NCBI GenBank assembly: GCA_027604185.1
Contig: JADGKB010000031.1
Span: forward strand, 1-64,000
DNA: 64,000 bases
Reading direction: 5' to 3'
From: Boothiomyces macroporosus
Taxonomy: Eukaryota; Chytridiomycota; Chytridiomycetes; Rhizophydiales; Terramycetaceae
The notes under the pieces: generated by a model
The model's input: the letters and a program-made list of their open reading frames with translations, nothing else
Databases searched by the model: none
Told to the model about the DNA's origin: nothing
Shown here: positions 1-9,019 of the stretch, one piece after another
How positions within the stretch are numbered: position 1 is the stretch's first letter
Layout: every line of letters begins with the position of its first letter
Translations under genes and position numbers: made by a program

Positions 1-7
1 AAAAAAG

Positions 8-80
8 AGATTCCGGCGGGGATCGAACCCGCAATCTTTGGATTAGAAGTCCAACGCCGTAACCATTTGGCCACGGAACC
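8..80 (-). tRNA. tRNA-Arg (anticodon UCU)
   Basis: The minus strand folds into a full cloverleaf: 7-bp acceptor stem (GGTTCCG/CGGAATC with one G-U), anticodon stem TTGGA/TCCAA, anticodon loop CTTCTAA giving UCU, and T-arm GCGGG-TTCGATC-CCCGC. There is no intron. A T-run after the gene (positions 1-6 read as TTTTTT) is the expected Pol III terminator. The discriminator position reads as T, which is unusual for arginine tRNAs. It is identical to the copy at 2906-2978 in opposite orientation. Confidence 0.95.
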
Positions 81-1921
81 TGTGTCACATGTTTTCCCAC
101 TCAGAATTTCAACTTTCTCGTCTCTAATGTGACAGCTGATCTTCCCAAAAATCCTATGAGTGTAATTTTACAGCTTGTTTCCGAATAGTTTACAGCAAAG
201 CAGATTGTTCTTTTTATTGGTAATTGTTTGTGCAAAGAGGCCACTTGACTGAAATGTATGACAATTGACTAATATACTGAGACTCTTAAATAGAGACTGT
301 ATGCGGTTTTCTCAAGGATAAACTTGAGCAAAGAATTAAATCGTTAAATGCTCATCTATTGGCTGAAAAACGAGCTGCTGTTGCATGATTATACAATCCA
401 GATTCTAAGAGCGATTCTACAGCTACATTCGAATAATTTGAAGCACATTATTAAAATTAATACTATCTTTCAGCATTTACCAGTTCATTGAGAATATTGA
501 TTGATTCATTTAGCTGACAGTTTCTTGATCCAGTTCACTACTGTAAGATACAGTGATAGATCGCAATGTTAATAGATTAAAAAATGTATTAATATGCAAA
601 CAGATAATCCAAATATTTAGTTTTTATTAAATACCGAGAGTTGATTTATTTCTAGTATCTGGATTTCCGAGCGATGATAATCCAAACTTGGTTAGAACTT
701 TATTTCGCTTTATTGATTTGAAACCACATTACTAATATTAATTCTATTCAAACATGGTGATTTAAAGCTGTACTGGAATGAGTGTAGGGCTTTCAAGTGC
801 AAACATTGTTGGGAATTCGTCCTTCACACTTGTCACTTGTCCGGCTAATCCAAATATAATTTTTAATCCAACTATTGATCCTAAGGGTCAAAGTATTTCA
901 TTCTGCTATGTGAGAACTGTAATTTGAAATTAATTGAGGTTCTAGCATCAGTTTCCCACACTAGATTCTCACGCTTGACGCACAACTTTAAATCTCTATA
1001 AGCTCAATTTTTTAGAACTGTTTTTAAATTCTAGTTTATAAATCTGTCGGGTATCTGTATTTGAGGAATCATATTCCAAGCAAGGCACGGCTGTATCGGT
1101 AAGAACTAATCGCCAAATACAGTCTCAGTATATGGAACATTAGTTTGAAAGGATGCTACTTTATCAGTTCACACAAAACGATGAACACTCAAATTATTTT
1201 AAAGAAGGTCAGTAATAGTTCTGGTAGCTTGTAAAAACTATTTCTACTGCTGATAAATCATTTAATATGATAACAGTCAGAGCAAATCGGAGATCTTTGG
1301 ATTTCACTTTGAGGAAAAGACATTAACAGATCAGCGACTTCAATCACCATATATACTACAATTAAAGATTGTAAAATATACAATGATTATTTAAAATTAA
1401 TTTTCATTACTTTTTACACCATTTTTCACAATAATTCTAAACAATGGGTTATAGTTTTTATTCGCGTCAATCCCCGCCGTTACAAGTCAATGCAGCCAAC
1501 AAATGAGTGGCTACTTTGATTTTTAATATAACGAGGTATAAAAGCTGGGACATTCTCGAGTTTTATTTACAAAAAATGTTCTTTATCACTGCTCTCCTCA
1601 AGATTACGTTGTACAGCTTGGCTGCCATTGCTTTCCCTTTCAGAAACCTCCCAATTACTCGCAACTTTATTTGGATCTGTGAATCTACTTTTGTCTTTTT
1701 GTTTTTGTTGCTTGAAAAGTTTTGCTCTGATTTTGCCAAGCTTCGTCAAGACCTTGGATATTTAATCCCAAAATACCATGAATGTGAAGAAAAAGTAGCT
1801 CCTTTTAACAATAGATACACGATCTACTTTTATTTTTTGAATCGCTGATCACTAAAATCTTTGAAGCGGACAAGAAAAAGAACTTGGTAACTCCCTGTTA
1901 ACTTTGACCCTATTCAACTAC
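81..1921. other. Long sparsely coding stretch between the inverted tRNA genes
   Basis: No convincing complete gene is visible over 1.8 kb, in contrast to the rest of the window. Three weak signals are present. (1) A coiled-coil-like reading frame with internal stops at 314-436 (+). (2) A short frame from an ATG at 778 to a stop at 925-927 (+). (3) A frame at about 1567-1794 that continues through a good 20-nt micro-intron (1795-1814) into 1815-1886 and may be upstream exons of the coiled-coil gene at 1922. The overlapping opposite strand around 1567-1749 also reads as a hydrophilic peptide, so strand assignment there is open. Confidence 0.5.
314..436 (+). pseudogene. Possible decayed coiled-coil exon
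   Basis: A frame reading DKLEQRIKSLNAHLL and then AEKRAAVA runs into TGA (386-388). The same frame continues with LYNPDSKSDSTATFE and then meets TAA at 434-436. The heptad-like composition of the first part resembles the coiled-coil gene further right. In-frame stops with coding-like sequence on both sides suggest decay, but the stretch is short and could be chance. Confidence 0.22.
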
Positions 1922-2454
1922 ATGCTCAAATGCGGCAACTTGGAAAATGAAAACCAAGAATTAAAGTCAAAATTAAAAAAAGTCACTGAAGAGCACTCCT
2001 TCATCTCCAAGCTGTTTTCCAATATACACAAGTGGAAAAAAGATTTCCAACAAGAGAAATTTGCTGCAAATCAAGATCCTGATTATGTTATAGAAAGCTT
2101 AACAGCGCAAAATAAGGTAATTGTTACTAAATATAGGATTATGCAGAAACAGCTTCACAACAATCCATGGAATATCGATCTGTAAGATTTGCTAATGTAG
2201 CTTCAGGCACGGCTTGAAGAGTTGATGGAAACCCTTCTTGGCAAAGAGAAAATTATTGACGATCAACTTGAAGCACTACAAACAATGGAAAAGCAAAATA
2301 ATGGTAAACTTGCATTAACTTTAGAATTAAAAATCGAAGTCGAACAGTTGAAGAATGTAAACCTAATTACTAATCAAAGAAATTAAAAACTCCAATTTCT
2401 GAAGGAAAAGCTCTTCGTCGTAAACTGGATTTTAACAATATTGGCAGGAAATGA
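1922..2454 (+). CDS. Intron-rich coiled-coil protein (3' part secure, 5' end unresolved)
   Basis: Exons 1922-2116, 2137-2181, 2201-2303, 2325-2356 and 2380-2454 join in one frame (149 codons plus stop TGA at 2452-2454) across four micro-introns of 20, 19, 21 and 23 nt, each GT...AG with an ACTAA, CTAAT, TTAAC or ACTAAT branch motif. The product is a charged, heptad-rich coiled coil (ENENQELKSKLKK; LEELMETLLGKEK; ELKIEVEQLKN). The start at ATG 1922 is only the first methionine of the last secure exon. Upstream frames at 1815-1886 and before 1795 may belong to the same gene, linked by a canonical 20-nt intron (1795-1814) and a 20-nt gap at 1887-1906 that lacks AG. I do not recognise the family. 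It is the only well-supported gene inside the tRNA-bounded segment. Confidence 0.6.
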
Positions 2455-2905
2455 ATTTTAATCAATATAAATCTTAATTCTACTTTTCTTTATTATTGCA
2501 TTTAATTACTTTTCAACAACCATTCTACGGACATTTTCAAGTTAATTTAAAGTAAATATTCAGCTGGATCTACTTTAATATGACATTATTTCGAATAATA
2601 ATGTTAAATAATACAAGTTAACATCGAATAATCGTGTTGCTTAGTGGCCAAGTTTAAAATAATGTAAATTCTCGTCAGCCTAATTTTGGATTGTAATCTG
2701 AATCATTTGCATTGAAGTGATTATTAAAAGCTAACCTTTTGAAGGAGAGTCGTTGTTATCCCGCTTAATAATCCTATAATAGCTATTCTAAATTTAATTA
2801 GCTATCCAGCGCAAATTGAAGTGTAGCGTTATAATGTCCAAATTTAAGCCAGCCTTGAATGGAAATAGTGATACTTGATATATTCCTCCTTCAAAAGAGG
2901 AGCGT
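2455..2905. other. Intergenic stretch, nothing recognised
   Basis: 451 bp of AT-rich sequence between the coiled-coil gene and the second tRNA-Arg gene. No open frame, RNA gene or repeat stands out. Confidence 0.5.
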
Positions 2906-2978
2906 GGTTCCGTGGCCAAATGGTTACGGCGTTGGACTTCTAATCCAAAGATTGCGGGTTCGATCCCCGCCGGAATCT
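2906..2978 (+). tRNA. tRNA-Arg (anticodon UCU), second copy
   Basis: Identical over the whole tRNA to the minus-strand copy at 8-80, with anticodon UCU in the loop CTTCTAA. It is followed by a T-run (2980-2987) as Pol III terminator. The upstream flank is unrelated to that of the other copy, so only the gene and its T-tail are duplicated. The discriminator base is again T. Confidence 0.95.
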
Positions 2979-3230
2979 CTTTTTTTATTTCCTAAATGCC
3001 AAACTGGTATTCAAATAATAGGGTTACTGTAATCTGTTGCTTCAGGTCACAGATATTTTATAGCAGAAAATAAATCGCGTTTCCTGTGCACAAAACAAGA
3101 TAAGGTATATCCAAAGATTATATCAATAATGATTTTCAAATCTCAATTTTTTATAAACAATACCACCTATATTATTTAAAGACATTGTTCGTTTTTTCAT
3201 CAAGTTTAATTTTTAATCTTTGACAAAGAC

Positions 3231-4236
3231 ATGCTCTTCAATCTGATCTTATCTGTAACTAACGCCGCCAAAATTTCTGACATTGTTGCCAGCACGCCAA
3301 ACTTATCTAAAGTTGCCGGCGCTATCCAATCTAATCCAGAGTGGGGTGCAAACGGCAGTTTCACGCTTTTCGCTCCGATCGACAACGCAAATAACCTTGG
3401 ATCTTTACCAAATGGAGATTTGGGCTATGTATTTGTGAAATCTGCAGTCACTCCTTCACAGTACCAAATCCTAGATGATGTTTCAGGAAAGAAAACTGTG
3501 GTTATGCGTAATTATATATTCATTTAGAAAATTTAAACATCCGCTACGGATTAAATTCTGGAGATCTGAAGCAAGTTACTGCGGACAACGGATATGTATA
3601 TATCAGTCAGATTGGTTTGGGTCCTCCAGGATCTCCTTCGGACACATTGAAATGGCTTGGATGCAACCAACTACTCAAAGCGTTAGACACTGCTGGAATG
3701 ACAAACTTTGTTAACGGTCTCAATGGGTATACCTTGTAATTCAATGTTAATGTAGTTTTGCTCCAACAGACGACGCAATTAATGGTGCCTCTAGCACACT
3801 TTCAAAGCTATCAACTTCTCAATTACAAGCAGTTTTGGCATACCATATGCTACCCCAAACAATGAGAAGTACCCAAGTATCCTCTGGAAATATGAATACT
3901 TTGCTATCTGGCAGTGTGCTCCCAATTAAGGCGACCAGTACTGGAGTATTTGTTGGAACTGGACATCCAGATACAGGAATATTCTCAATGGCAGACAACT
4001 TTGCGACTGGAGGAGTCATCCATCGTGTTGACTATGTATTAATCCCACCAACAATTCCCGATGTAGTCAACATTACTGGGTTCGTAAGTTCAGCCCAAAG
4101 CACTACCACATCAACCGTCACCACTTCAATGTACACAACTATTGATTTTCCAAGAAATACAAAGAGCGAAGCGGATCAGTTTTACCCCTTTGCTGTATCT
4201 ATTGTAGGTTTAGCCATTGGTATACTATTTTACTAA
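3231..4236 (+). CDS. Fasciclin (FAS1)-domain cell-surface protein, GPI-type
   Basis: Exons 3231-3507, 3528-3735 and 3756-4236 give 321 aa. Both introns are 20 nt, the second ending TTAATGTAG. The N-terminus is a short hydrophobic signal (MLFNLILSVTNA). Two FAS1 repeats follow, marked by FTLFAP in the first, YTFFAPTDDAING at the exon 2/3 junction and the H-box-like AYHMLPQTMR in the second. The tail is Ser/Thr-rich and ends in a hydrophobic stretch (FYPFAVSIVGLAIGILFY), as expected for GPI anchoring. FAS1 proteins act in cell adhesion and wall surfaces. The second intron could be drawn as 29 nt, but the 20-nt choice restores the conserved YTFFAPTD motif. Confidence 0.85.
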
Positions 4237-4280
4237 TGATTTGAGTTTTGAATAAATTGAACTTAGTTTTATTATCCATG

Positions 4281-5524
4281 CTACATTACAGGGCAGTTTG
4301 ACTGTTCAGCTACCCCAAGTACCATTGTTAGTAGTCCAACAGAGAGGTCACTGGTGGATTCGCCGAGTTTGGATTTTAGCTTTCGAATTGCATCCAAGTC
4401 ATGTTCAAATTCTAAATCATCAAAGATTTCAGTCAGCCACCAAACCTGCTTTCCATGCTGATTTTCGATACTTATATCTTTGATACCTAAAATCAGCGCC
4501 TGGGCTCCCCAATCTCCATATAGCACTCCATTCTTGATGCCTGATAAGGCGCCTTTTAACACTCCCTTGGCAGTCGTTAACGCTCCAGTTACAGGTCGCT
4601 GTGAAAGAGCAGCAGCTTGTACTTCAAGAGCCACTCTTGCAAATTGCGAATTGCTCGTGAAAAATAAGCCAGGAATAGTTACGTGTCCAACCGTTGACCC
4701 ATTCAACAAAGTACGGAACTTGATTTTGCCTAGAGAAAAGTTACACCCTGGTATTTTGCTGAATTTAAAGTTCATTCCAGCTTCTACAAATCTCAAACCA
4801 GGATTTGCAAAAGGTGTAATTTCTGGATCTGGGAAAAGGTCATTTAACCATGATGGCGAGGTTAACTGTCGCTTTTTCGGAAGTAACCAAGACAGCTTGA
4901 AATTTCTTTTTGGTTTAGATTGCGTGCTTGGTCTAGGGGCGTCTACAATTAAGGTAAAGTACCTAGGAGCTCAGCGAGATCAATAACCTTTTTACACTCC
5001 ACCCTATCGAAAGAAATCATCCCCATTACTGATATAGTCAAATTAAATGTAATTTCTATCGACAGTTTGGATAGCTCTTTTACTCCCATTACTGACATTC
5101 TCTTAATCCAGGTCTTTACAGTGTGAACGTCATCACATAAATCTACATTGATTATCTGCCGAACTTTCAAATCCTCCTTTCCGGTTATTTTTAATGGGGA
5201 TGATAAATCTATTATCGCAATTTTCGATTGTGTGCCAATATCCATTACATGGATTGTAGGTATTTCAATTGTCGCCCACAGCCATTCAATCGGAAGCTTG
5301 GTGTCTACAACTGTGGAATGTAATAATAATTCAAATCCCCTTTCATTAATTGAGCGCAGGTGCACCTGGTGAACTGTTCCTTCGGCATCAAGCGGTGCAT
5401 CGTATACCACCTGCTGCAAGATTTTTGGAAACAAGTGAAATTTCAAATACAAGAAAAATATAAATGCTGCCAGTATCCATCCTGCGATTTGTGGTAGCAG
5501 CTTTGAGGGATCAATCCAGCTCAT
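4281..5524 (-). CDS. Single-pass membrane protein, possibly LEA2/DUF3712-like
   Basis: Two exons (5524-4963 and 4942-4281) around a 20-nt intron (4943-4962, ending TTAATTGTAG) give 407 aa. A transmembrane segment lies at about residues 13-30 (IAGWILAAFIFFLYL). It is followed by a long beta-rich region with alternating hydrophobic residues and IxI/VxL patterns, then a basic linker and a second similar region. This layout resembles fungal membrane proteins with repeated late-embryogenesis-abundant-like domains, but I see no diagnostic motif. The family call is tentative and the gene model is solid. It is convergent with the fasciclin gene (44 bp apart). Confidence 0.7.
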
Positions 5525-5635
5525 ATATCGTGGATTTTCGGTGCGGAGTAAAAGTTGAAAGAGATTTGCACCTGATGGCTACCACATTAAATAAAACGAA
5601 ATAATAGGTTCAATAGTTTAATAAGTAAAATACGC

Positions 5636-7152
5636 TCAACCCTGACTTACTAATGGCGATGCTACTTGTACTTTCATCTTGCAGTTACTGAACAGCGCAA
5701 CGAGTTCATCAGAATAAGACTTTCTGGAGGCCCACATTCTCGAACCAATTTCCAGAACAACAAGGTTCAAATCGGTTTTTTGTGCTAATCGGATCAGCAA
5801 GCGCTCCATTGTATCTCGGCTAATGGCAAATAGGTCATAGTCAGAGTCAATAGGGCGAGATATTCGAACAGTGAGTTTTTGTAACCTTGGCATACATCGA
5901 ATAATCCCTTGCACCATTATTGCAAAGTCTCCTGCGTCAGGCTGCATGTAGTGTAGCCCAATATTAACTAGATTACGCATAGGCAATTCTGTTTTTGGAT
6001 CTATATCGTATGGCGAGTTGTAGGATGGCAGTAGTATCCAAAAATCTGGTGTTGTCACATGTATGAATTGTAATGATCGAAGCTTCTTTAATTTGAGGAG
6101 AAGTTGAGCCCCATGAGCAACTCCTAGTGTCCAGGCAGTCATATTAAGCACTTCTAGCTCTTTTAGCCCCAAAACAGCCTCGGTGTAGATATCGGAACGT
6201 CCAACCAATCTACCAGACTGGATGATCAACTCTTTCAGATTGGGAAGCTGGTTCAGAACTGAAAACGCACTAGCTTCAATTCCCCATGGCTGTCTGGGGT
6301 ATGGTCTAAACAATTCTAGTCTAGTTAAACTAGCCATCGCTTGTAGCGATGTAAAGTCTTTTACAGTGACATGCCCATCATGCTACGTAAACCAAAACTT
6401 ACCTTCATAATTGGTATTCTAATGGAAGTGGGAATTGCATTCTTTCCAATCTCTTGAATAATTTCTGTATCCCAATTCCATAGTGCAATGTTCTGCGGTT
6501 TCAAATATCCAAGGAATCCAGCAATTGCATCTTCACTGTTGTTTTTTTGAAACAGATTTCGCTTTCCTTGAATTTCAATGTTTCCAAATATAATTTTCAT
6601 TTGTCTTGACGAATTCGTCAACCCTTTTTTAAGAAGCTGTTCCATGTATGAGGCCAAGTGCCCTGGTTCATTAGTAATGGCGTTGGCATGCAATCTGATC
6701 TCTCTTTCCAATCCGATCGAGTACTTTGTTAATTGCTCACTGCAGCATTCATTTGGCTTGTCATCAACTAGAGTAGCAGAAGATTTCCACTGCACTACAG
6801 GCTTCTTTGGAATAGTAATGTAAGAAAATCGTGGAAGAATCTTGATTGAATCCTGCAACTGAATTAGACACGCACTATTTGAATCATCTCGTGCTTCATC
6901 ATAGACTATTTCTACATTCACCAATAGTGGTATTGATTGCGAGTAAACTGCATTTCTAAATTGACGTGAAACAAGCGGAAGTGATTTATAAACAAATTTT
7001 GGGCTTGGCAAGTACTGAAAGATTGAACAGAGTGTTTCCAAAGATAGCTTTTCGATATCGCAATCTGCTCTCATTAGTTGAAAAGGTGACGTACGGATTT
7101 TCCGTTTGATAATCTTCCGATTACACATGCGCTTTCTAATCATACTGTCCAA
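5636..7152 (-). CDS. F-box / leucine-rich-repeat-like protein
   Basis: Two exons (7152-6403, 6382-5636) separated by a 20-nt intron (6383-6402) give 498 aa. An F-box-like segment lies near residues 30-70 (IEKLSLETLCSIFQYLPSP... LPLVSRQFRNAV). The C-terminal half contains LRR-like units such as LTRLELF, LPNLKELIIQ and LKELEVLNMT. F-box/LRR proteins usually act as substrate receptors in SCF ubiquitin ligases; the substrate cannot be told here. A basic N-terminus (RKRMCNRKIIKRKIR) could be a nuclear signal. The role is inferred from domain type only. Confidence 0.75.
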
Positions 7153-7224
7153 CTTTAATTCTACCTTAATTTTAACTTATTTTCTGATTCGTACTGCCAA
7201 CAACGGCTCTTAAACTCATTTAAA

Positions 7225-7407
7225 TCACAATTCACAGTATGGTATTTTAGTTGCTCTTGAAGTTAATTTATCTAGAATTCGCAAACGATAACCTATGAAA
7301 TTATCATATGCAATCTGAAGCGATATTTCACTATCTAATTCGCTGTCCTTTATGCTGATATATGCCAATACGTAATTTAAACTTTCCAGTCGCGTAGTCA
7401 CACACAT
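7225..7407 (-). CDS. Small hypothetical protein (60 aa)
   Basis: An uninterrupted frame from ATG (7407-7405) to TAA, 60 aa, helical and amphipathic (RLESLNYVLAYISIK... LQIAYDNFIGYRLRILDKL). No family recognised. Its start codon is three bases from the start codon of the divergent gene at 7411, so one of the two small genes could have a different start or be spurious. The gene fills a gap that would otherwise be long for this region, which is mild support. Confidence 0.4.
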   Translation of the reverse strand: MCVTTRLESLNYVLAYISIKDSELDSEISLQIAYDNFIGYRLRILDKLTSRATKIPYCEL

Positions 7408-7410
7408 CAA

Positions 7411-7710
7411 ATGCTATCCTCTTCTCATTCACACTCTAAACCGTCAGCACACAAAAGTAGAGTAAAAGAGCAAATCGAATACTGGGAAAGTATTTCAAAA
7501 AACAACCGCCCAAAAACAAATGAAATTAATTGTGCAGTTAAAGCCATTACAGTTCAAGGACACGCTGTAATTCATCAGGTAGAACTGCACTGCAATGAAT
7601 GTGACTCTTGCTTCATAGTGCGCGCCGCTCATCAGTGTAATTCTACAGATGAAAGCGGTTTAGAATGGTTCCAATCAAAGAACAGTGAAAACGTAAACCT
7701 AGCGTTCTAA
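7411..7710 (+). CDS. Small cysteine/histidine-bearing hypothetical protein (99 aa)
   Basis: A single-exon frame from ATG 7411 to TAA 7710. The N-terminus is Ser/His-rich; the middle reads KEQIEYWESISKNNRPK. A possible metal-binding cluster follows (CNECDSC... HQC). I do not recognise the family. It converges on the FKBP gene, whose stop is 21 bp downstream. Confidence 0.45.
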   Translation: MLSSSHSHSKPSAHKSRVKEQIEYWESISKNNRPKTNEINCAVKAITVQGHAVIHQVELHCNECDSCFIVRAAHQCNSTDESGLEWFQSKNSENVNLAF

Positions 7711-7731
7711 ACCAAAAATAAAATTAAAATT

Positions 7732-8098
7732 TTAGTTAATTTTCAACAATTCAACTTCAAATTTAAGATCAGCTTTTGGAGGGATACCAGCTGGGTGTCC
7801 TCTTTCACCATATGCATCTACATTAGTAAGACTTACAGTCATAAGTAATGTTGAGAACTGCTTTTTCGCCAAGGGACATTTGAGGGACACCTTCATCCCA
7901 GCCTCTAATGACACGTCCAACTCCAATTTGAGTAACGAATGGTTCTCCTCTGTCTACTGAAGAGTCAAACTGATTTTAATCAAAATTTACTTTCTTTCCA
8001 TCAAGAAAAGTTCCATGGTAGTGCATGGTAACGGTATCTCCCTTCTTTGGGAAATGGACTCCATCTCCGGCTCTGATCACTGTCTTTGTTACACCCAT
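7732..8098 (-). CDS. FPR1: FK506-binding protein, FKBP12-type peptidyl-prolyl isomerase
   Basis: Exons 8098-7991, 7969-7837 and 7817-7732 (introns of 21 and 19 nt) give exactly 108 aa, the usual FKBP12 length. The whole fold is readable: [43 protein letters not shown], the pocket segment [15 protein letters not shown], and the C-terminal strand [11 protein letters not shown]. Pocket Trp, Tyr, Phe and Asp positions are kept. FKBP12 is a cytosolic prolyl isomerase and the receptor for FK506 and rapamycin. The 19-nt intron (7818-7836) falls inside the conserved DYAYG motif, which fixes the splice sites. Confidence 0.97.
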
Positions 8099-8182
8099 TG
8101 CTTTTGATGTTGATTGAAAAAGTCTTTTGAAAATTCTCATCAGAATTCTCTGGAATTGGAGAATTAAATATCTTTATCTTTT

Positions 8183-8708
8183 TTATTTTTCAAATCCGAG
8201 GGATTTCAGTAGATCGCGGAGCTTTCCTTGAATATCCACCGACTGGAATTTAGGCAGGGTTTGTGACGGGTCGTTCGGTCTATTATAAGCCAGATTAAGG
8301 AAGGTTGCTGGGAAGTGGTAGCCAAATGTGCCAACCATTAGAGCAAGCGGGACTGTAGCTCTGGCGAGTATGCTCCCTATGTTAGTGATAGATACTGTTC
8401 TTGGTAAGGATTGATCCACCAAATCCACCAATTGAAACATAAATCAAGCCGGGTAAAAATGGCTCTCTCTTGTCATGATAGTATGAAATATATTTGGCAA
8501 CTGTTTGTTCCTGTGCTATCCACAAATCCACTACAGATTGAACTTGTTTCCTTGTTGAGGCGAATTGAGCAGTGACTTCATGTCTGGCTTGTCTAATCAG
8601 CAATTCAAGTTCCGACGGTACTTCTGGTTTTACTACTGGCTGTTCCTTTTCGCTGTATATACTCTATCGTTAAGGAATATTTGCTTTTCTGGTTTCTGGA
8701 AAGCTCAT
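8183..8708 (-). CDS. MICOS complex subunit Mic26/Mic27 (apolipoprotein O-like)
   Basis: Exons 8708-8685, 8663-8397 and 8377-8183 give 161 aa. The first exon is only 8 codons and is joined by a 21-nt GC-AG intron (8664-8684); the second intron is 19 nt (8378-8396). Family features are a helical N-terminal half (STRKQVQSVVDLW) and two membrane segments separated by the NRSILAR turn: FLPGLIYVSIGGFGGSIL, then ILARATVPLALMVGTFGYHF. Mic26/27 proteins shape cristae junctions in the mitochondrial inner membrane. It faces chitin synthase A across a 311-bp divergent gap. Confidence 0.82.
8664..8684 (-). other. GC-AG micro-intron (21 nt) in the Mic26/27 gene
   Basis: On the minus strand the intron starts GCAAAT and ends TTAACGATAG. 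Removal joins codon 8 (AAA) to AGT in phase 0 and restores an open frame from the ATG at 8708. No GT lies between that ATG and the acceptor, so a GC donor is the simplest reading. Length and branch motif match the GT-AG introns of the window. Confidence 0.65.
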
Positions 8709-9019
8709 GTGATTGAAAATTTTCAAACTTTTATTCCCTTTAATGATTGCATTCTCAATCCTTCACAGTGCTGAGGGGCAGTTTTATTTCTTGTTAAAGT
8801 GAATGCGAAGAATCCATCTGGTACAAGCCTGTTGGAAAAAGGCTTGAAAAGGAGTTGAAGACTTGAAAAGGAGTTGAAGACTTAAGGAGCTGAAAGGCTT
8901 GTCGAAAAGAACCTCTCCAATCGAATGCTGATTGATTCCGACTCCTGCGTAACAGCTTGTTACGTTTGGCTTGGCTGTGCTGACAATAAAAATGGCGAAG
9001 CACAAGAATTAGCTTTGAA
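8709..9019. other. Divergent intergenic gap between Mic26/27 and chitin synthase A
   Basis: 311 bp shared by two divergent genes. It contains a 2 x 19-bp direct repeat at 8843-8880. Coding-like fragments exist on both strands but none starts with an ATG and runs to a sensible end. I see no RNA gene. Confidence 0.5.
8843..8880. repeat. Perfect tandem duplication, 2 x 19 bp
   Basis: The unit CTTGAAAAGGAGTTGAAGA occurs twice head to tail (8843-8861, 8862-8880) with no mismatch. A degenerate third copy appears to follow (CTTAAGGAGCTGAAAG). It lies in the upstream region shared by two divergent genes; a regulatory role is conceivable but not shown. Confidence 0.85.

Noticed and set aside
778..1001. 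Possible two-exon small ORF (64 aa) with a 29-nt intron at 910-938
   Set aside because: The intron is longer than every confirmed micro-intron, there is no family match, and the surrounding region is non-coding in character.
1567..1749. Minus-strand hydrophilic frame (60 aa), perhaps with an ATG and a 24-nt intron upstream
   Set aside because: It overlaps a plus-strand frame that leads through a canonical 20-nt intron into the coiled-coil gene; neither strand has a recognisable family, so it is not called.
3727..3755. 29-nt version of the second fasciclin intron
   Set aside because: The nested 20-nt intron (3736-3755) also keeps frame and restores the YTFFAPTD motif.
8784..9005. Minus-strand frames of about 70 aa
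   Set aside because: They begin with TTG, contain the tandem repeat, and show no family features.
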